Assembly (NCBI RefSeq): GCF_900101165.1
Contig: NZ_FNFK01000002.1
Span: 46,891-110,890 of the forward strand
From: Alkalibacterium thalassium
Lineage (GTDB): Bacteria > Bacillota > Bacilli > Lactobacillales > Carnobacteriaceae_A
Direction: 5' to 3'
DNA: 64,000 nucleotides
Part shown: piece by piece, positions 32,551-45,299 of the stretch
Layout: every line of letters begins with the position of its first letter
Numbering within the stretch: the stretch's first letter is position 1
Position numbers and translations under genes: made by a program
Notes under the pieces: generated by a model
Seen by the model: only the letters and a program-made list of their open reading frames with translations
Told to the model about the DNA's origin: nothing
The model's database searches: none

Positions 32551-35016
32551 TTATTTTCTTTCGATTTCAACCATTTCGTACGCTTCGATCACGTCATCAA
32601 CCTTGATATCGTTATAGCCTTCGATCGTCAATCCACACTCATATCCGTTTCTTACTTCTTTTGCATCATCTTTGAATCGTTTCAAGCTTGAAAGTTCCCC
32701 TTCATACTGTACAATACCATTTCTGATCAGTCTAATGGAACTGTTACGCTTGATCACACCGTCAGTAACAAAACATCCGGCAATCGTTCCTACTTTAGAC
32801 ACATGGTAAGTTTCACGTACTTGAGCCTGACCGGTAACTTTCTCTTCGAATTCAGGATCCAGCATCCCTGTCATTGCAGCTTCGATTTCATCGATCGCAT
32901 CATAGATGACACGGTGAGTACGGATATCCACTTCTTCGCGGTCTGCACTTTCTTTCGCCTGAATCGTCGGACGAACGTTGAACCCGATAACGATGGCAGA
33001 ACTTGCAGATGCCAGAGTAATATCACTTTCGTTGATGGCTCCAACTCCAGTGTGAATGATGTTGACTTTAACGCCTTCAACTTCGATTTTTTCAAGACTG
33101 GCAGCCAGAGCTTCAACCGAACCTTGTACATCAGCTTTAACAATAACGTTAACTGATTTAAGTTCTCCCTCTTCCAGACTGTCGAATAGATTCTCAAGTG
33201 TAACTTTATTTGTAGTCGAACGCTGCGCTTCTGTTGCTGCAGACGCTCTGGATTCACCGACTTGACGTGCTGTCTTCTCATCTTCAAAGACAACGAAGCG
33301 GTCTCCGGCTTGTGGTGTTTCGTTCAATCCAGTGATTTCTACTGGTGTAGAAGGTCCAGCACTTTTTACTCGGCGCCCTTTATCGTTTGTCATAGTACGG
33401 ACACGTCCGAACGTATTCCCGACAACGATTGGCTCACCTTGTCTAAGTGTTCCTTCCTGAACAAGCAGGGTAGCAATAGGTCCTTTAGCTTTGTCGAGTC
33501 TTGCTTCGATAACAGTACCGATAGCCAGACGTTCAGGATCAGCTTTCAGCTCCTCTACTTCTGCAACAAGCAGGATCATTTCGAGCAGTTCTTCCAGATT
33601 CTGGTTGAATAGTGCTGAAATCTGAACAAATATCGTATCTCCGCCCCAGTCTTCTGGAACAAGTTCGTATTCAGTGAGTTCCTGCATCACGCGGTCCGGA
33701 TTGGCACCCGGCTTATCAACTTTATTGACAGCTACAATGATCGGCACACCAGCTGCTTTAGCATGGTTGATCGCCTCAACCGTCTGTGGCATAACCCCGT
33801 CATCAGCCGCCACAACGATGATTGCGATATCTGTGATGTCTGCTCCTCGCGCACGCATAGTAGTAAAGGCAGCGTGTCCTGGTGTATCCAGGAAAGTGAT
33901 CAGCTTGCCGTTTACATCAACCTGATAGGCACCAATATGCTGAGTGATTCCGCCAGCTTCCCCTTCTGTTACATTAGTTTCCCGAAGAGTATCAAGTAAA
34001 GTCGTTTTTCCGTGATCGACGTGTCCCATGATAGTAACAGTCGGCGGACGGGTAACAAGGTTTTCTTCTACTGGTTCCTGGTCAAAGAAGGTATCGAAGT
34101 CAGTCAGATCGATCTGAACTTTTTCTTCTGTATCCATACCGTATTCGGCTGCAAGAAGTTCAATTGTTTCTTTATCCAGAGACTGGTTCTGAGTAGCCAT
34201 GACTCCCATCATGAACAGCTTCTTGACGATTTCAGCTGGTTCACGGTGAATCTTCTTAGCCAGCTCTACAATCGTCATGCCGTCAGTATATTCAAGAACT
34301 TTTGGAAGCTCTTTGAATTTACGTGGGGTCGGAGGTGTCTGTGACTTCTGATTCTTTTTTCCTTTACGCTTGCGTCCTGCAGGTCCGCCATGAATCCCGC
34401 GGTGCTGACGCGAGTTGCGTTTTTTCTTATTGTCGAACTGCTGTTTCTGTTTCTCGTCAGTAGTGCGTTTAGGAGCATCTGCCCCTGCACGGTTAGCGTC
34501 CGGTTTCTTATTCGTATTTCTATTTTGTGATGATGGTTTAGTATTAGACTTATTTATGTTGGATTGTCCTTTTCTATTGTTTGATTTAGTTTCTGACTTA
34601 CTGCTTGGCTGGTTGTCAGAAGACTTACTGTTCGGTCGGTTATTCGGTCTGTTTGAGTTGGCAGACTGATTCGATTTGTTCGATTGAGCCGGTCGGTTGT
34701 TCTGCTGTGACCTATTTGAACCAGTCGATTTTTTCTGCTGATTGCGGTTTGCATTCTGATTCGCCTGGCCAGTCCTGCTGTTGTTCGATCTGCTTGTATT
34801 CTGAGCAGATACTTTTGACCCAGACTGGGAAGATTCCGCTTTTTTCTGAGGTTTAACCGGTTCTTTAATTGCTTTAGCTAGCTTGTCCACATCCCCATCG
34901 TTCATTGTCGACATGTGACTGCTGTACTTGATCCCTAGACCTTCTGCTGTTTCCAGTACTTTCTTACTTGGTACACCATTTTCCTTCGCGAATTCATAGA
35001 CTCTTTTTTTGCCCAT
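32551..35016 (-). CDS. infB: Translation initiation factor IF-2
   Basis: 821 aa. N-terminal IF2_N motif ([26 protein letters not shown]), then about 200 residues of Asn/Ser/Gln/Lys-rich low complexity. A second IF2_N-like segment ([29 protein letters not shown]) is followed by the GTPase domain ([26 protein letters not shown]) and C-terminal domains. It recruits fMet-tRNA to the 30S subunit. The long spacer is typical of lactic acid bacteria. Confidence 0.97.
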   Translation of the reverse strand: MGKKRVYEFAKENGVPSKKVLETAEGLGIKYSSHMSTMNDGDVDKLAKAIKEPVKPQKKAESSQSGSKVSAQNTSRSNNSRTGQANQNANRNQQKKSTGSNRSQQNNRPAQSNKSNQSANSNRPNNRPNSKSSDNQPSSKSETKSNNRKGQSNINKSNTKPSSQNRNTNKKPDANRAGADAPKRTTDEKQKQQFDNKKKRNSRQHRGIHGGPAGRKRKGKKNQKSQTPPTPRKFKELPKVLEYTDGMTIVELAKKIHREPAEIVKKLFMMGVMATQNQSLDKETIELLAAEYGMDTEEKVQIDLTDFDTFFDQEPVEENLVTRPPTVTIMGHVDHGKTTLLDTLRETNVTEGEAGGITQHIGAYQVDVNGKLITFLDTPGHAAFTTMRARGADITDIAIIVVAADDGVMPQTVEAINHAKAAGVPIIVAVNKVDKPGANPDRVMQELTEYELVPEDWGGDTIFVQISALFNQNLEELLEMILLVAEVEELKADPERLAIGTVIEARLDKAKGPIATLLVQEGTLRQGEPIVVGNTFGRVRTMTNDKGRRVKSAGPSTPVEITGLNETPQAGDRFVVFEDEKTARQVGESRASAATEAQRSTTNKVTLENLFDSLEEGELKSVNVIVKADVQGSVEALAASLEKIEVEGVKVNIIHTGVGAINESDITLASASSAIVIGFNVRPTIQAKESADREEVDIRTHRVIYDAIDEIEAAMTGMLDPEFEEKVTGQAQVRETYHVSKVGTIAGCFVTDGVIKRNSSIRLIRNGIVQYEGELSSLKRFKDDAKEVRNGYECGLTIEGYNDIKVDDVIEAYEMVEIERK

Positions 35017-35037
35017 TTAATCACCTTCCCATTCATT

Positions 35038-35343
35038 TTACAGCAATTTTTGAAGGGAATGCACAAATCCTTTATCTAAAAGGGCACATACTGTCCGATC
35101 CTTCCCTAAAGCATGAGAGAGCTCTTCTCTGGAGAACTCTGTTACAACTGGGATGTCGTAATGCTCACACTTATTCAAAAATTGCTTTCTCGTGTTCTCA
35201 CTTGCATTTGATGCTAAACATACTGCTTTTGCTTTTTTAGATCTGACTGCCTGAAGTACCAAGGCTTCTCCAGATATCAGCTGACCGGCTCTCTGGGACA
35301 GGCCTATCAGATTTAATGCACGTTGTTTATTGTTCATTTTCAA
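35038..35343 (-). CDS. ylxQ: Ribosomal protein L7Ae-family protein YlxQ
   Basis: 101 aa. L7Ae/L30e fold: ALNLIGLSQRAGQLISGEALVLQAVRSKKAKAVCLASNAS. RNA-binding protein of kink-turn type, precise role in Firmicutes unsettled. Overlaps the end of ylxR by 17 nt and precedes infB, the conserved order. Confidence 0.9.
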   Translation of the reverse strand: MKMNNKQRALNLIGLSQRAGQLISGEALVLQAVRSKKAKAVCLASNASENTRKQFLNKCEHYDIPVVTEFSREELSHALGKDRTVCALLDKGFVHSLQKLL

Positions 35344-35623
35344 TTTCCATCCGCGCTTGTCTGTACTCGATATACTCGATCAACTCATCATAAAACGACT
35401 GCTCGATCGTTGCGTTCAGCGCCTGGCTGATCAGTTTTTTGTCTTTCGCTTTCTGAACCAGCGCAGTGTCGAGGGAGATGTAGGCTCCTCTGCCATTCTT
35501 TTTGCCCGAAGGATCGATGGATACGGCTCCGTCCTTGCTTCGGACCAGACGTACCATCTCTTTCTTAGGCTTCATTTCTCCAGATGCAATGCATTTTCTC
35601 ATTGGTGCTTTACGGTTCTGCAT
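35327..35623 (-). CDS. ylxR: YlxR family RNA-binding protein (RnpM)
   Basis: 98 aa. RKAPMRKCIASGEMKPKKEMVRLVR and SGKKNGRGAYISLD are the family signature of the DUF448/YlxR fold. It binds RNA; work in B. subtilis links it to RNase P modulation. Lies between nusA and ylxQ. Confidence 0.9.
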   Translation of the reverse strand: MQNRKAPMRKCIASGEMKPKKEMVRLVRSKDGAVSIDPSGKKNGRGAYISLDTALVQKAKDKKLISQALNATIEQSFYDELIEYIEYRQARMEIENEQ

Positions 35624-35646
35624 AACTGCCCACCTTAATTGATCTC

Positions 35647-37182
35647 TTAACTTCCCAAGTTCTCATCATCAGAAAATGTGGTTTCCTGATTTTCTGGGAA
35701 TGTATTTTTTTCTGTGTCAGTAAACGGCGGCTCACCTTCGCCACCATCAGATAATGTATACTCATCATCTTCTGAGAATGTCGCTTCTTCGATTTCTTCC
35801 ATTGATGCTTCGGTTGCATCCTCTTCGCCTCTGCCGTCTCTTTCTTCAGCAAATTCGATCAGATCTTCTGCATCGTTTGAGTCAAGTTCACCAGACTGAA
35901 AGTCTGTTTCCATGACAGGTTCTCCCGGCTGTGCATCAGGCTGATCGTTATCTTGAGCATACACAGTAGAATCTCCTGCGTCAGAGACTTCTTCTTCATC
36001 AAGTGCTTCAACTTCTATCGTCTCATCTTCAGAAAACAGTGTATCTGCATCAGCTAAGGCATCTGCCTGCTGCACTGCTTCTTCGCTGTCATCGTTCAAA
36101 GCATTAAAGAAAGAATCGTCTTTAAGCTCTTCTGCTTCTTTGGCAAGAGCTTCCATATCAGATTCGGATTTGATGTCGATCTTGAAGCCAGTCAATTTAG
36201 CTGCCAGACGAACATTCTGTCCACGCTTACCGATAGCCAGTGACAGCTGATAGTCCGGGACAACGATCACACATGAATGCTGATCTTCATCAAACTGAAC
36301 ATCAATGACCTGAGCCGGATTTAAAGCATTTTTGATATAGACTGAAGGGTCTTTGTCCCATTCGACGATATCCATGTTTTCGCCGTTCAGCTCATTAACG
36401 ATGGCCTGTACACGAGACCCTCTTGGTCCGACACACGTTCCGACAGGGTCGACATTTTCATCTCGGGACGACACAGCAATCTTCGCGCGGTCACCAGCTT
36501 CTCTTGCAATCGATACGATTTCTACTATGCCATCGTAGATTTCCGGCACTTCCTGTTCAAACAGACGCTTGATCAAGTTCGGATGTGTCCGGCTGACAAA
36601 GACTTGAGGTCCTTTTGTCGAGTTCTCTACATTGCTGACGTATACTTTGATACGGTCATGTGTTGCATACGTTTCGTTTTCAATCTGATCACGCTTAGAA
36701 AGAACAGCTTCCACTTTTCCTAAGTTGATGTAGATGAACTTGCTGTCCTGACGCTCGACGGTGCCCGTCATCAGATCATCTTCATAGGCAATATATTCGT
36801 TGTAGATTATTGAACGCTCGGCTTCACGCATTCGCTGCATGATCACTTGTTTAGCTGTCTGAGCTGCAATCCGTCCGAAGTTCCTAGGCGTTACTTCAAA
36901 CTTGATTTTATCTCCTACTTCGTAAGCTTTGTTTCGTTCACGTGCTTCTGTCAGACTAATTTCCAGCTGAGAGTCATACACATCTTCTACCACTTCTTTA
37001 ACCTGGTTGACCGTAATCGTACCGGTATCTTCGTCAAAGTTCACTTCAACGTTCTGGGACGTCCCATAGTTACGCTTGTAAGCTGAAACGAGTGCAGCTT
37101 CCAGTGCATCGATCACGATTTCTTTGGAGATGCCTTTTTCCTGTTCGAGTGTCTCAAGAGCAGCTGCCAATTCTTTACTCAT
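35647..37182 (-). CDS. nusA: Transcription factor NusA with unusually long acidic tail
   Basis: 511 aa. The conserved core is complete: N-terminal RNAP-binding domain 1-125, S1 about 135-200, KH1 and KH2 about 235-345 (VGPRGSRVQAIVNELNGE, LSLAIGKRGQNVRLAAKLTG). From about residue 351 on there are roughly 160 residues of Asp/Glu/Ser/Thr-rich disordered sequence with loose repeats (EEATFSEDDEYT, QETTFSDDENLG). Firmicute NusA usually stops soon after KH2. It modulates pausing, termination and antitermination. Confidence 0.96.
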   Translation of the reverse strand: MSKELAAALETLEQEKGISKEIVIDALEAALVSAYKRNYGTSQNVEVNFDEDTGTITVNQVKEVVEDVYDSQLEISLTEARERNKAYEVGDKIKFEVTPRNFGRIAAQTAKQVIMQRMREAERSIIYNEYIAYEDDLMTGTVERQDSKFIYINLGKVEAVLSKRDQIENETYATHDRIKVYVSNVENSTKGPQVFVSRTHPNLIKRLFEQEVPEIYDGIVEIVSIAREAGDRAKIAVSSRDENVDPVGTCVGPRGSRVQAIVNELNGENMDIVEWDKDPSVYIKNALNPAQVIDVQFDEDQHSCVIVVPDYQLSLAIGKRGQNVRLAAKLTGFKIDIKSESDMEALAKEAEELKDDSFFNALNDDSEEAVQQADALADADTLFSEDETIEVEALDEEEVSDAGDSTVYAQDNDQPDAQPGEPVMETDFQSGELDSNDAEDLIEFAEERDGRGEEDATEASMEEIEEATFSEDDEYTLSDGGEGEPPFTDTEKNTFPENQETTFSDDENLGS

Positions 37183-37221
37183 ATTTATACCCCTTTATAA
37201 AGTAGTTACTTTTTATCTGAA

Positions 37222-37692
37222 TTAAAATTCGATGGCGTATCTCGCCTTAGCGACCTGACCTTTAGACAGAACCAATTCTTTCCGGCGTGTCTTGATCATA
37301 ACTTCCATGACCAGTTCATCGCCATCGTAAGATTTCAGATGACCTTCATAGGCATCGAACCCTCCAATTTCACCATTTAATGCCACATAGATGTACTTAC
37401 CGACAGCTTTCTCGAAATCTTCTTCTGTTTTTAAAGGACGTTCCGCTCCCGGTGAGGACACTTCCAGATAATAAGCGTGCGGAATCGGGTCTGGTTCAAT
37501 GGCATCCAGTGTCTCTCCAACTTTTTCGCTGAACAGGGCACAGTCATCAAGATCGACACCTGCTTCTTTATCGATGTATAATCTTAAAAACCAGTTCTTA
37601 CCTTCTTTAACGTATTCCACATCAACTAGTTCATATCCTAATTCATCTGCCAATGGCTCTGACAGTTCTCTTACTTTGTCTATTGTATTCAA
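37222..37692 (-). CDS. rimP: Ribosome maturation factor RimP
   Basis: 156 aa from a TTG at 37692. AGGAG lies 10 nt before, and the family's conserved sequence begins here (IDKVRELSEPLADELGYELVDVEYVKEGKNWFLRLYIDKE, then YYLEVSSPGAERPLKTEEDF). The open frame extends upstream but would run through the polC terminator. RimP assists 30S maturation. First gene of the rimP-nusA-ylxR-ylxQ-infB-rbfA operon; a TTGACG box at about 37735-37740 is a weak promoter candidate. Confidence 0.92.
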   Translation of the reverse strand: MNTIDKVRELSEPLADELGYELVDVEYVKEGKNWFLRLYIDKEAGVDLDDCALFSEKVGETLDAIEPDPIPHAYYLEVSSPGAERPLKTEEDFEKAVGKYIYVALNGEIGGFDAYEGHLKSYDGDELVMEVMIKTRRKELVLSKGQVAKARYAIEF

Positions 37693-37750
37693 ACACTTCA
37701 CTCTCCTCTCAAATGAGTACGATGTTGTCGCAGCATTCGTCAAGGCTGTG

Positions 37751-37780
37751 AAAAAGAGTGAGCGGATTCGCTCACTCTTT
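37751..37780 (-). terminator. polC terminator
   Basis: Perfect 12-bp stem AAAGAGTGAGCG-AATC-CGCTCACTCTTT followed on the minus strand by TTC. It separates polC from the rimP operon. Confidence 0.92.
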
Positions 37781-37855
37781 ACACGGTCTATCTTGCTCGA
37801 TTCGTCTACTAGTGTACCACACCTGCCTAAACAAGGCAACTTTAACGGCATCAGA

Positions 37856-40800
37856 CTAGATGTCGAACAAAGAAAGCTGATTTTCATCTGGAAGTCCTTT
37901 TAAGGCATGGTTTGTTTCCAGATATTCCATTACGGTTTTTGAGACTTTCCCTCTTCTTGAAAGATCTTCTTTTGAAAGGAAAGGCTCGTCTTCTCTAGCC
38001 TCTACGATCGCTCCTGCTACACTTGCTCCAAGAGATGGGACAGCTCTGAATGGTGCAATCAGTGCATTGTCTTCAATGATAAAGTCAGTAGCGTGTGATT
38101 TGTCCAGATCGACCATCTTGAATTCAAAGCCGCGCTCGACCATTTCGTTAGCCAGTTCCAGTACCGTCAGCAGGTTCTTTTCCTTCGTGCTAGCATCCAT
38201 CCCTTTATCCGTAATTTCTTTCATTCTTGACTTGATGCCGTCTTTCCCCTGGCACATCGCTTCCAGATCAAAGTCACTGGCTCTGATGGAAAAGTATGCG
38301 GCATAGTAGTAAAGCGGATAATGCACCTTGAAGTAGGCGACCCGAAGTGCCATAAGGACGTAGGCAGCTGCGTGGGCTTTAGGGAACATATACTTGATCT
38401 TCAGGCAGGAATCGATATACCATTCCGGCACGTCTTTTTCACGCATGACGGCCTGCCACTCATCCGGTATCCCTCGACCCTTACGAACATGCTCCATGAT
38501 CTTGAAGGCTATGTCATCTTCTAATCCTTGATGCTGAAGGTAGACCATGATGTCATCACGACACCCGATTACTTCAGCGAGAGGGATGTTATGCAGTCTA
38601 ATCAATTCCTCAGCATTGCCCAGCCAGACATCCGTTCCGTGTGACAGTCCGGAGATCTGAAGCAGCTCAGCAAAGGTCGTCGGATTGGTCTGCTCAAGCA
38701 TCTGACGAACGAATCGTGTCCCGAACTCCGGAACACCCAAGGTCCCTGTTTTTGAGAAGATCTGTTCTTCAGTGACTCCGAGAACTTCTGTGCCGCTGAA
38801 GAGTTTCATGACGTCAGGATCGTTGACAGGGATATCCAGAGGATCGATTCCTGAAAGGTCCTGCAGCTTACGGATCATTGTCGGATCATCGTGTCCCAGG
38901 ATATCAAGTTTTAGCACATTATCATGAATAGAATGAAAATCGAAATGCGTCGTTTTCCATTTAGATTCCTGATCATCTGCTGGATACTGCACTGGACTGA
39001 AGTCGTAGACATCCATATAGTCCGGAATAACGATGATTCCACCAGGGTGCTGCCCGGTTGTCCGTTTGACACCTGTCAGCCCCTTGGACAGACGGTCGAT
39101 TTCGGCTGATCTATAATGCAGCTGATGATCCCTCTCGAATCCTTTAACGAATCCAAAAGCAGTTCGGTCTGCAATCGTACCGATCGTACCGGCTCTGTAG
39201 ACGTATTCTTCCCCAAACAACTCTTTTGTATAGTGGTGCGCTGTTGCCTGATACTCTCCCGAGAAGTTCAAATCGATATCAGGGACTTTATCTCCTTTGA
39301 ATCCCAGGAAGGTTTCAAACGGAATATCCTGTCCGTCTCTGTATAAGTCAGCCTGACAGTTCGGGCAGGCTTTCTCCGGAAGATCGAACCCCGACCCTAC
39401 TTCTCCTTCAGTGAAGAACTCAGAGTACTGACAGCTGTTGCATCGGTAATGTGGAGGCATTGGGTTGACTTCTGTGATCCCCGTCATCGTAGCAACGAAG
39501 CTCGAGCCGACCGACCCCCTTGAACCAACGAGATACCCATCTTCAATACTCTTATGCACCAGTTTCTGAGAAATCAGATAGATAACGGAAAACCCGTTTC
39601 CGATGATACTGTCCAGCTCTTTCTCAAGCCGGGCTCCGATGATTTCCGGAAGCGGATCACCATATAGACTGTGAGCCTTATCGTAACTCATCTGTCTGAT
39701 CTCTTCTTCCGCACCTTCCATCTTAGGAGTGAAGAGATCTTTCTTCACTGGAGTGATGCCGTCTTCGATCTGACGATTGAGTAGCTGCGGGTTCTCTATA
39801 ACGACTTCGCGGGCCTTGTCTTCTCCGAGGAAGCGGAACGCGTCCATCATTTCATTTGTTGTCCTGAAATGAACAGCTGGATTATTTCCTGGTGACGAAG
39901 CAACTGATGACTGTGTCTCCATCAGGATGTCACGGTAAACAGCATCTTCCGGATGAATGTAGTGGACATTCCCAGTCGCAATGACCGGCTTGTCCAGCTC
40001 TTCACCCAGTTTGATCATGTTGGTCAGAATATCTTCCAGATCAGCATCACTTCTGACTAGCTCCCGTTGAATCAGGTCACTGTATACTTCTTTGGGCATG
40101 ATCTCCAGATAATCGTAAAACTCCGCAACCCTTCGGGCTTCTTCATAGCCTTTTTGCATCATCGCTTCAAAGACTTCCCCTTTTGAACAGCCCGATCCTA
40201 CAATAATGCCTTCCCTGTGTTTTTCCAGTACAGAACGAGGCAGTCTGGGGACTCTGTAAAAATAATCCACTAGTGACGTTGAAATCAGTTTGAATAGATT
40301 CTTCAGTCCGGACTGTGAACTTGCCCATAAGGTCACATGGCTCGGACGGGAGCGTTTATACGCATCCCCTTCACCCATGAACTGATTTAATTCATCGTGA
40401 TAATGGATGTTGTGTTCTTCCTGCGCCTTCTTGACAAAGATCCAAAGTAGATTACCGGTCGTCTGCGAATCATAGATCGCACGGTGGTGCTGTTCAAGAT
40501 TGACTTTGAAGCGCTTGGCCAGCGTATTGAGTCGATGACTTTTGAATGTCGGGTTGATGAACCGTGAAAATTCAAGTGTATCGATGACCGGAAGGGTCGA
40601 TACGTCCATCTTGTGTTTCTTGTATGCCGTGTTCAGAAAGCCCATATCGAATGAGGCATTGTGAGCAACTAGAATCGCGTCTTCAGAAAAAGCTCTGAAC
40701 CGCTCCAAGACATCTTTTTCGGTCTTGGATCCCCGTACCATATCATCGGTAATGCCGGTCAGCTGAACGGTCGTTTCTGACAGCGGATGACCCGGATCGA

Positions 40801-42187
40801 TGAACTCCTGAAACTCTTCCACTACATTTCCTTTGTGCATTTTTACAGCCGCAAGTTCAATTATGCTGTCATAAATAGCTGAGAGCCCTGTAGTTTCAAC
40901 GTCGAATACGACATAAGTCGATTCATTCAGGTTAAGGTGGCTTTCATTATAAGCCACCGGCACTCCGTCATCGACCAGATTTGCCTCCAGCCCGTAAATG
41001 ACTTTTATATTATTTTTCTGACCGGCAGCATGGGCTTCTGGGAATGACTGACCACCTCCATGGTCCGTAATCGCAATGGCTTCATGTCCCCACTTGGCCG
41101 CCTGTTCGATCAGTGCAGTCGCCCCGGAAATCGCGTCCATCTGACTCATATTTGTGTGGGCATGCAGCTCAATGCGCTTGCTTTCCCCTTCGAACGTATC
41201 TTCTCTTTCAGCATGGAAGGTCTGAGTAATATCCTGTACGTTCATCACAAGATCCCTCATGAATGTGTCTTCCTGAATGCTCCCTCTGACCTTTACCCAG
41301 ATACCGGGTTTGATTGCATCAAAAAGAGCTTCGTCTGATTCATTGTTTGAGAACCGTTTACAGGTAAAAGATGAAGAATAATCGGTAATCTTCATCAGAA
41401 GCAGTTTTCTTCCGGATCTCAGTTCTCTGACTTCAGAGTCGAATACATATCCTTCAAGCGTGATGCGTCGCTCTTCTTCAACAACTTCGATCATTTGCTT
41501 GACTTCTTCGTTAGCTGGGATAGCCCGTCCCAGTTTGATCGGGCCACTATGACTGTCTTCTCTGGACTGCTCTTTTTTCTTTTCGGCAGTTTCGATCATT
41601 TTCGTATACTCCTGAGCCATCAACCGGTCATTTTCTTCTTTTTTAAGTTTGAATTCATTGACCTTGTCCTGACTAGCCTGAGCATCTACTAAAGCCCTGA
41701 CTGAAAAGGTTTCAGGAAATCCCAGTTTGTGATAGGCCTTGCTGATTTGAGGCAGGAATTCTTTGTCGTATTTGTCGAAAACAAGCTCCTGGTCAATTAT
41801 GAACAGCCATTTTTTATCTTTAAAAACAGGAAAACGTTCTGAAAAAACCTGGTTGCAAATTGGTGAATCCACTCCACTTTGCTTGCACGCTTCATTCCAG
41901 TAATCTCTCACTTTTTCCACAGTGATAGTTGGCTCGCTTGTCCGGACAGTCAGGTTCACATCACAAATCGCCTTGAACGATTCTCGGATGGCGTGACTGA
42001 TGGCCAGATAGAGACGGTAAGGCAGAATATTCGGAAATGTCAAAACAAGGTCCCATTTCTTCTCTCGTTTATAGACGGTGACTGATTCAACTTCACCCTT
42101 ATGTATCCATTCTTTATCTTCATCACTTAATTCGACTTTTGTCTGTTTAAGAAGTGTCTGAAACAGTTCAGTTTTATTTAAACTCAA
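37856..42187 (-). CDS. polC: DNA polymerase III PolC-type alpha subunit
   Basis: 1443 aa, normal for the Gram-positive replicase. N-terminal helical and OB region, split PHP domain beginning [14 protein letters not shown] near residue 345, and an inserted 3'-5' exonuclease about 425-590 ([31 protein letters not shown]). The zinc-binding part has [10 protein letters not shown] and CPNCQADLY, and the polymerase catalytic region includes [12 protein letters not shown]. It ends ENQLSLFDI, a beta-clamp-binding-like tail. Own promoter at 42222-42250. Confidence 0.97.
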   Translation of the reverse strand: MSLNKTELFQTLLKQTKVELSDEDKEWIHKGEVESVTVYKREKKWDLVLTFPNILPYRLYLAISHAIRESFKAICDVNLTVRTSEPTITVEKVRDYWNEACKQSGVDSPICNQVFSERFPVFKDKKWLFIIDQELVFDKYDKEFLPQISKAYHKLGFPETFSVRALVDAQASQDKVNEFKLKKEENDRLMAQEYTKMIETAEKKKEQSREDSHSGPIKLGRAIPANEEVKQMIEVVEEERRITLEGYVFDSEVRELRSGRKLLLMKITDYSSSFTCKRFSNNESDEALFDAIKPGIWVKVRGSIQEDTFMRDLVMNVQDITQTFHAEREDTFEGESKRIELHAHTNMSQMDAISGATALIEQAAKWGHEAIAITDHGGGQSFPEAHAAGQKNNIKVIYGLEANLVDDGVPVAYNESHLNLNESTYVVFDVETTGLSAIYDSIIELAAVKMHKGNVVEEFQEFIDPGHPLSETTVQLTGITDDMVRGSKTEKDVLERFRAFSEDAILVAHNASFDMGFLNTAYKKHKMDVSTLPVIDTLEFSRFINPTFKSHRLNTLAKRFKVNLEQHHRAIYDSQTTGNLLWIFVKKAQEEHNIHYHDELNQFMGEGDAYKRSRPSHVTLWASSQSGLKNLFKLISTSLVDYFYRVPRLPRSVLEKHREGIIVGSGCSKGEVFEAMMQKGYEEARRVAEFYDYLEIMPKEVYSDLIQRELVRSDADLEDILTNMIKLGEELDKPVIATGNVHYIHPEDAVYRDILMETQSSVASSPGNNPAVHFRTTNEMMDAFRFLGEDKAREVVIENPQLLNRQIEDGITPVKKDLFTPKMEGAEEEIRQMSYDKAHSLYGDPLPEIIGARLEKELDSIIGNGFSVIYLISQKLVHKSIEDGYLVGSRGSVGSSFVATMTGITEVNPMPPHYRCNSCQYSEFFTEGEVGSGFDLPEKACPNCQADLYRDGQDIPFETFLGFKGDKVPDIDLNFSGEYQATAHHYTKELFGEEYVYRAGTIGTIADRTAFGFVKGFERDHQLHYRSAEIDRLSKGLTGVKRTTGQHPGGIIVIPDYMDVYDFSPVQYPADDQESKWKTTHFDFHSIHDNVLKLDILGHDDPTMIRKLQDLSGIDPLDIPVNDPDVMKLFSGTEVLGVTEEQIFSKTGTLGVPEFGTRFVRQMLEQTNPTTFAELLQISGLSHGTDVWLGNAEELIRLHNIPLAEVIGCRDDIMVYLQHQGLEDDIAFKIMEHVRKGRGIPDEWQAVMREKDVPEWYIDSCLKIKYMFPKAHAAAYVLMALRVAYFKVHYPLYYYAAYFSIRASDFDLEAMCQGKDGIKSRMKEITDKGMDASTKEKNLLTVLELANEMVERGFEFKMVDLDKSHATDFIIEDNALIAPFRAVPSLGASVAGAIVEAREDEPFLSKEDLSRRGKVSKTVMEYLETNHALKGLPDENQLSLFDI

Positions 42188-42221
42188 AGTAAATCCTTCT
42201 TTCTCCTGTCACTTTCCTACG

Positions 42222-42250
42222 ATTATAGAACAGAAAACTGAGACAGTAAA
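42222..42250 (-). promoter_or_regulatory. polC promoter embedded in the proS terminator
   Basis: Minus-strand TTTACT (42245-42250), 17-bp spacer, TATAAT (42222-42227). The -35 lies in the loop and the spacer in the right arm of the terminator at 42234-42262. Confidence 0.75.
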
Positions 42251-42262
42251 TGCCTCAGTTTT
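42234..42262 (-). terminator. proS terminator
   Basis: Minus-strand AAAACTGAG / CTCAGTTTT stem with 11-nt loop, followed by CTGTTCT. Ends the uppS-cdsA-rseP-proS unit. Confidence 0.75.
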
Positions 42263-42278
42263 CATTTTAATCATTTAA

Positions 42279-44015
<1,737 letters not shown>

Positions 44016-45284
44016 TTAATTTAAAAAGAATGTCTGAATATCATTCCATGTAACTAGTAACATGAGGATTAGAAGGAACAGGACACCGATAAGTGTAATA
44101 TACCCTTCCTTTTCCTGACTCAATGGTTTCTTGCGTACCCCTTCAATGAGGTTGAGCAGCAGTTTCCCTCCGTCAAGCGCGGGGATGGGAAGCAAGTTCA
44201 TGATACCGAGATTCACACTTAAAATTCCGATCCACCTGATGAGTCCGAATATTCCCGCTTGAACAACTACTTCAGTTGTTGCATAAATTGCAACAGGCCC
44301 ACCAAGCTGGTCAACGCTGAAACCGCTGGTAAAGAATGATCCAAGTAAGGTAACTATTTGAGTAATGATAAACCATGTTTCTGTGAATCCGAAGGTCAAT
44401 CTGGCAGTCAGACTGTCGTCTACAAATGTCTCGATGCCAATTCGCCCCACTACTTCATTGCCTGAATCATAACTGTATGGCGTGATCGTCTGCTGGACAC
44501 GTTCTCCATCGGCTGTTTCGATGTCGAAAGTCATAGCTTCTTCTGGACTGTCCTGAATGATCAGAACCATTTCATTCCATGATCCGACTTCTTCGTCATC
44601 AATAGAAAGAACACGGTCTCCTTCTTCAAGACCCGCTTCAGCTGCAGGAGAGCCTTCTTCAACTGCTCCGATGAGAGGCTCCTGAGAAGGGACTCCCCCC
44701 TGCAAGAAAGCAAGGGCTGTAAATGCAATGATTGCCAGTATGAAATTATTCATCGGACCGGCAAAGTTGGTCATCATCCGGTTGCCAAGTGACGCACTCT
44801 GGAACTGACGATCTTTCGGAGCAATCTGAAGCGATGTTCCGTCTTTTTCTACTAAAAGAGCGTCATGATTGACTTCATACCTTTTAACTTCAGTATCAAA
44901 TCCGACACGTCCGGCTATGAACAAATTTTCATCAAAATTGAAATCAGTCACTTCCAAAGGTACAGTATCCAGCGCCGCGTCTTTAGACTGTAGATCGATT
45001 TTTTCGACCTTATCCTGATCATCCAAGGATAAACTGACGGTCATGCCGGGTCGTATATCAGCTTCCTCTTCATATCCTGCCATCCTGACATATCCGCCAA
45101 CAGGAAGCAGCCTGATGGTATAGGTTGTTTCTCCTTTGCGATGATGAAAGATTTTCGGTCCAAATCCGATGGCAAATTCTCTTACTAGAATGCCTGCTCG
45201 TTTTGCAAAATAAAAATGACCAAATTCGTGAATAATGACAATAATCCCAAATACAAGGGCAAACGCAAGAATAGTCTGAATCAT
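44016..45284 (-). CDS. rseP: Site-2 intramembrane zinc protease RseP/RasP
   Basis: 422 aa. The first membrane helix carries IIHEFGHFYFAKRAG (HExxH, residues 18-22). A PDZ domain occupies about 205-270 (GAVEEGSPAAEAGLEEGDRVLSIDD), and later helices include NLLPIPALDGGKLLLNL, with the second metal-ligand Asp. It cleaves anti-sigma factors and signal-peptide remnants in the membrane. Between cdsA and proS. Confidence 0.96.
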   Translation of the reverse strand: MIQTILAFALVFGIIVIIHEFGHFYFAKRAGILVREFAIGFGPKIFHHRKGETTYTIRLLPVGGYVRMAGYEEEADIRPGMTVSLSLDDQDKVEKIDLQSKDAALDTVPLEVTDFNFDENLFIAGRVGFDTEVKRYEVNHDALLVEKDGTSLQIAPKDRQFQSASLGNRMMTNFAGPMNNFILAIIAFTALAFLQGGVPSQEPLIGAVEEGSPAAEAGLEEGDRVLSIDDEEVGSWNEMVLIIQDSPEEAMTFDIETADGERVQQTITPYSYDSGNEVVGRIGIETFVDDSLTARLTFGFTETWFIITQIVTLLGSFFTSGFSVDQLGGPVAIYATTEVVVQAGIFGLIRWIGILSVNLGIMNLLPIPALDGGKLLLNLIEGVRKKPLSQEKEGYITLIGVLFLLILMLLVTWNDIQTFFLN

Positions 45285-45299
45285 AAAGGTCTCCTTCTT

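Noticed and set aside
34012..34856. Plus-strand frames opposite the infB low-complexity region
   Set aside because: Shadows of the Asn/Ser/Lys-rich IF-2 linker, which lacks stops in other frames by composition.
37693..37887. N-terminal extension of RimP by 65 residues
   Set aside because: It would be translated through the polC terminator hairpin, has no family similarity, and the family start with AGGAG lies at 37692.
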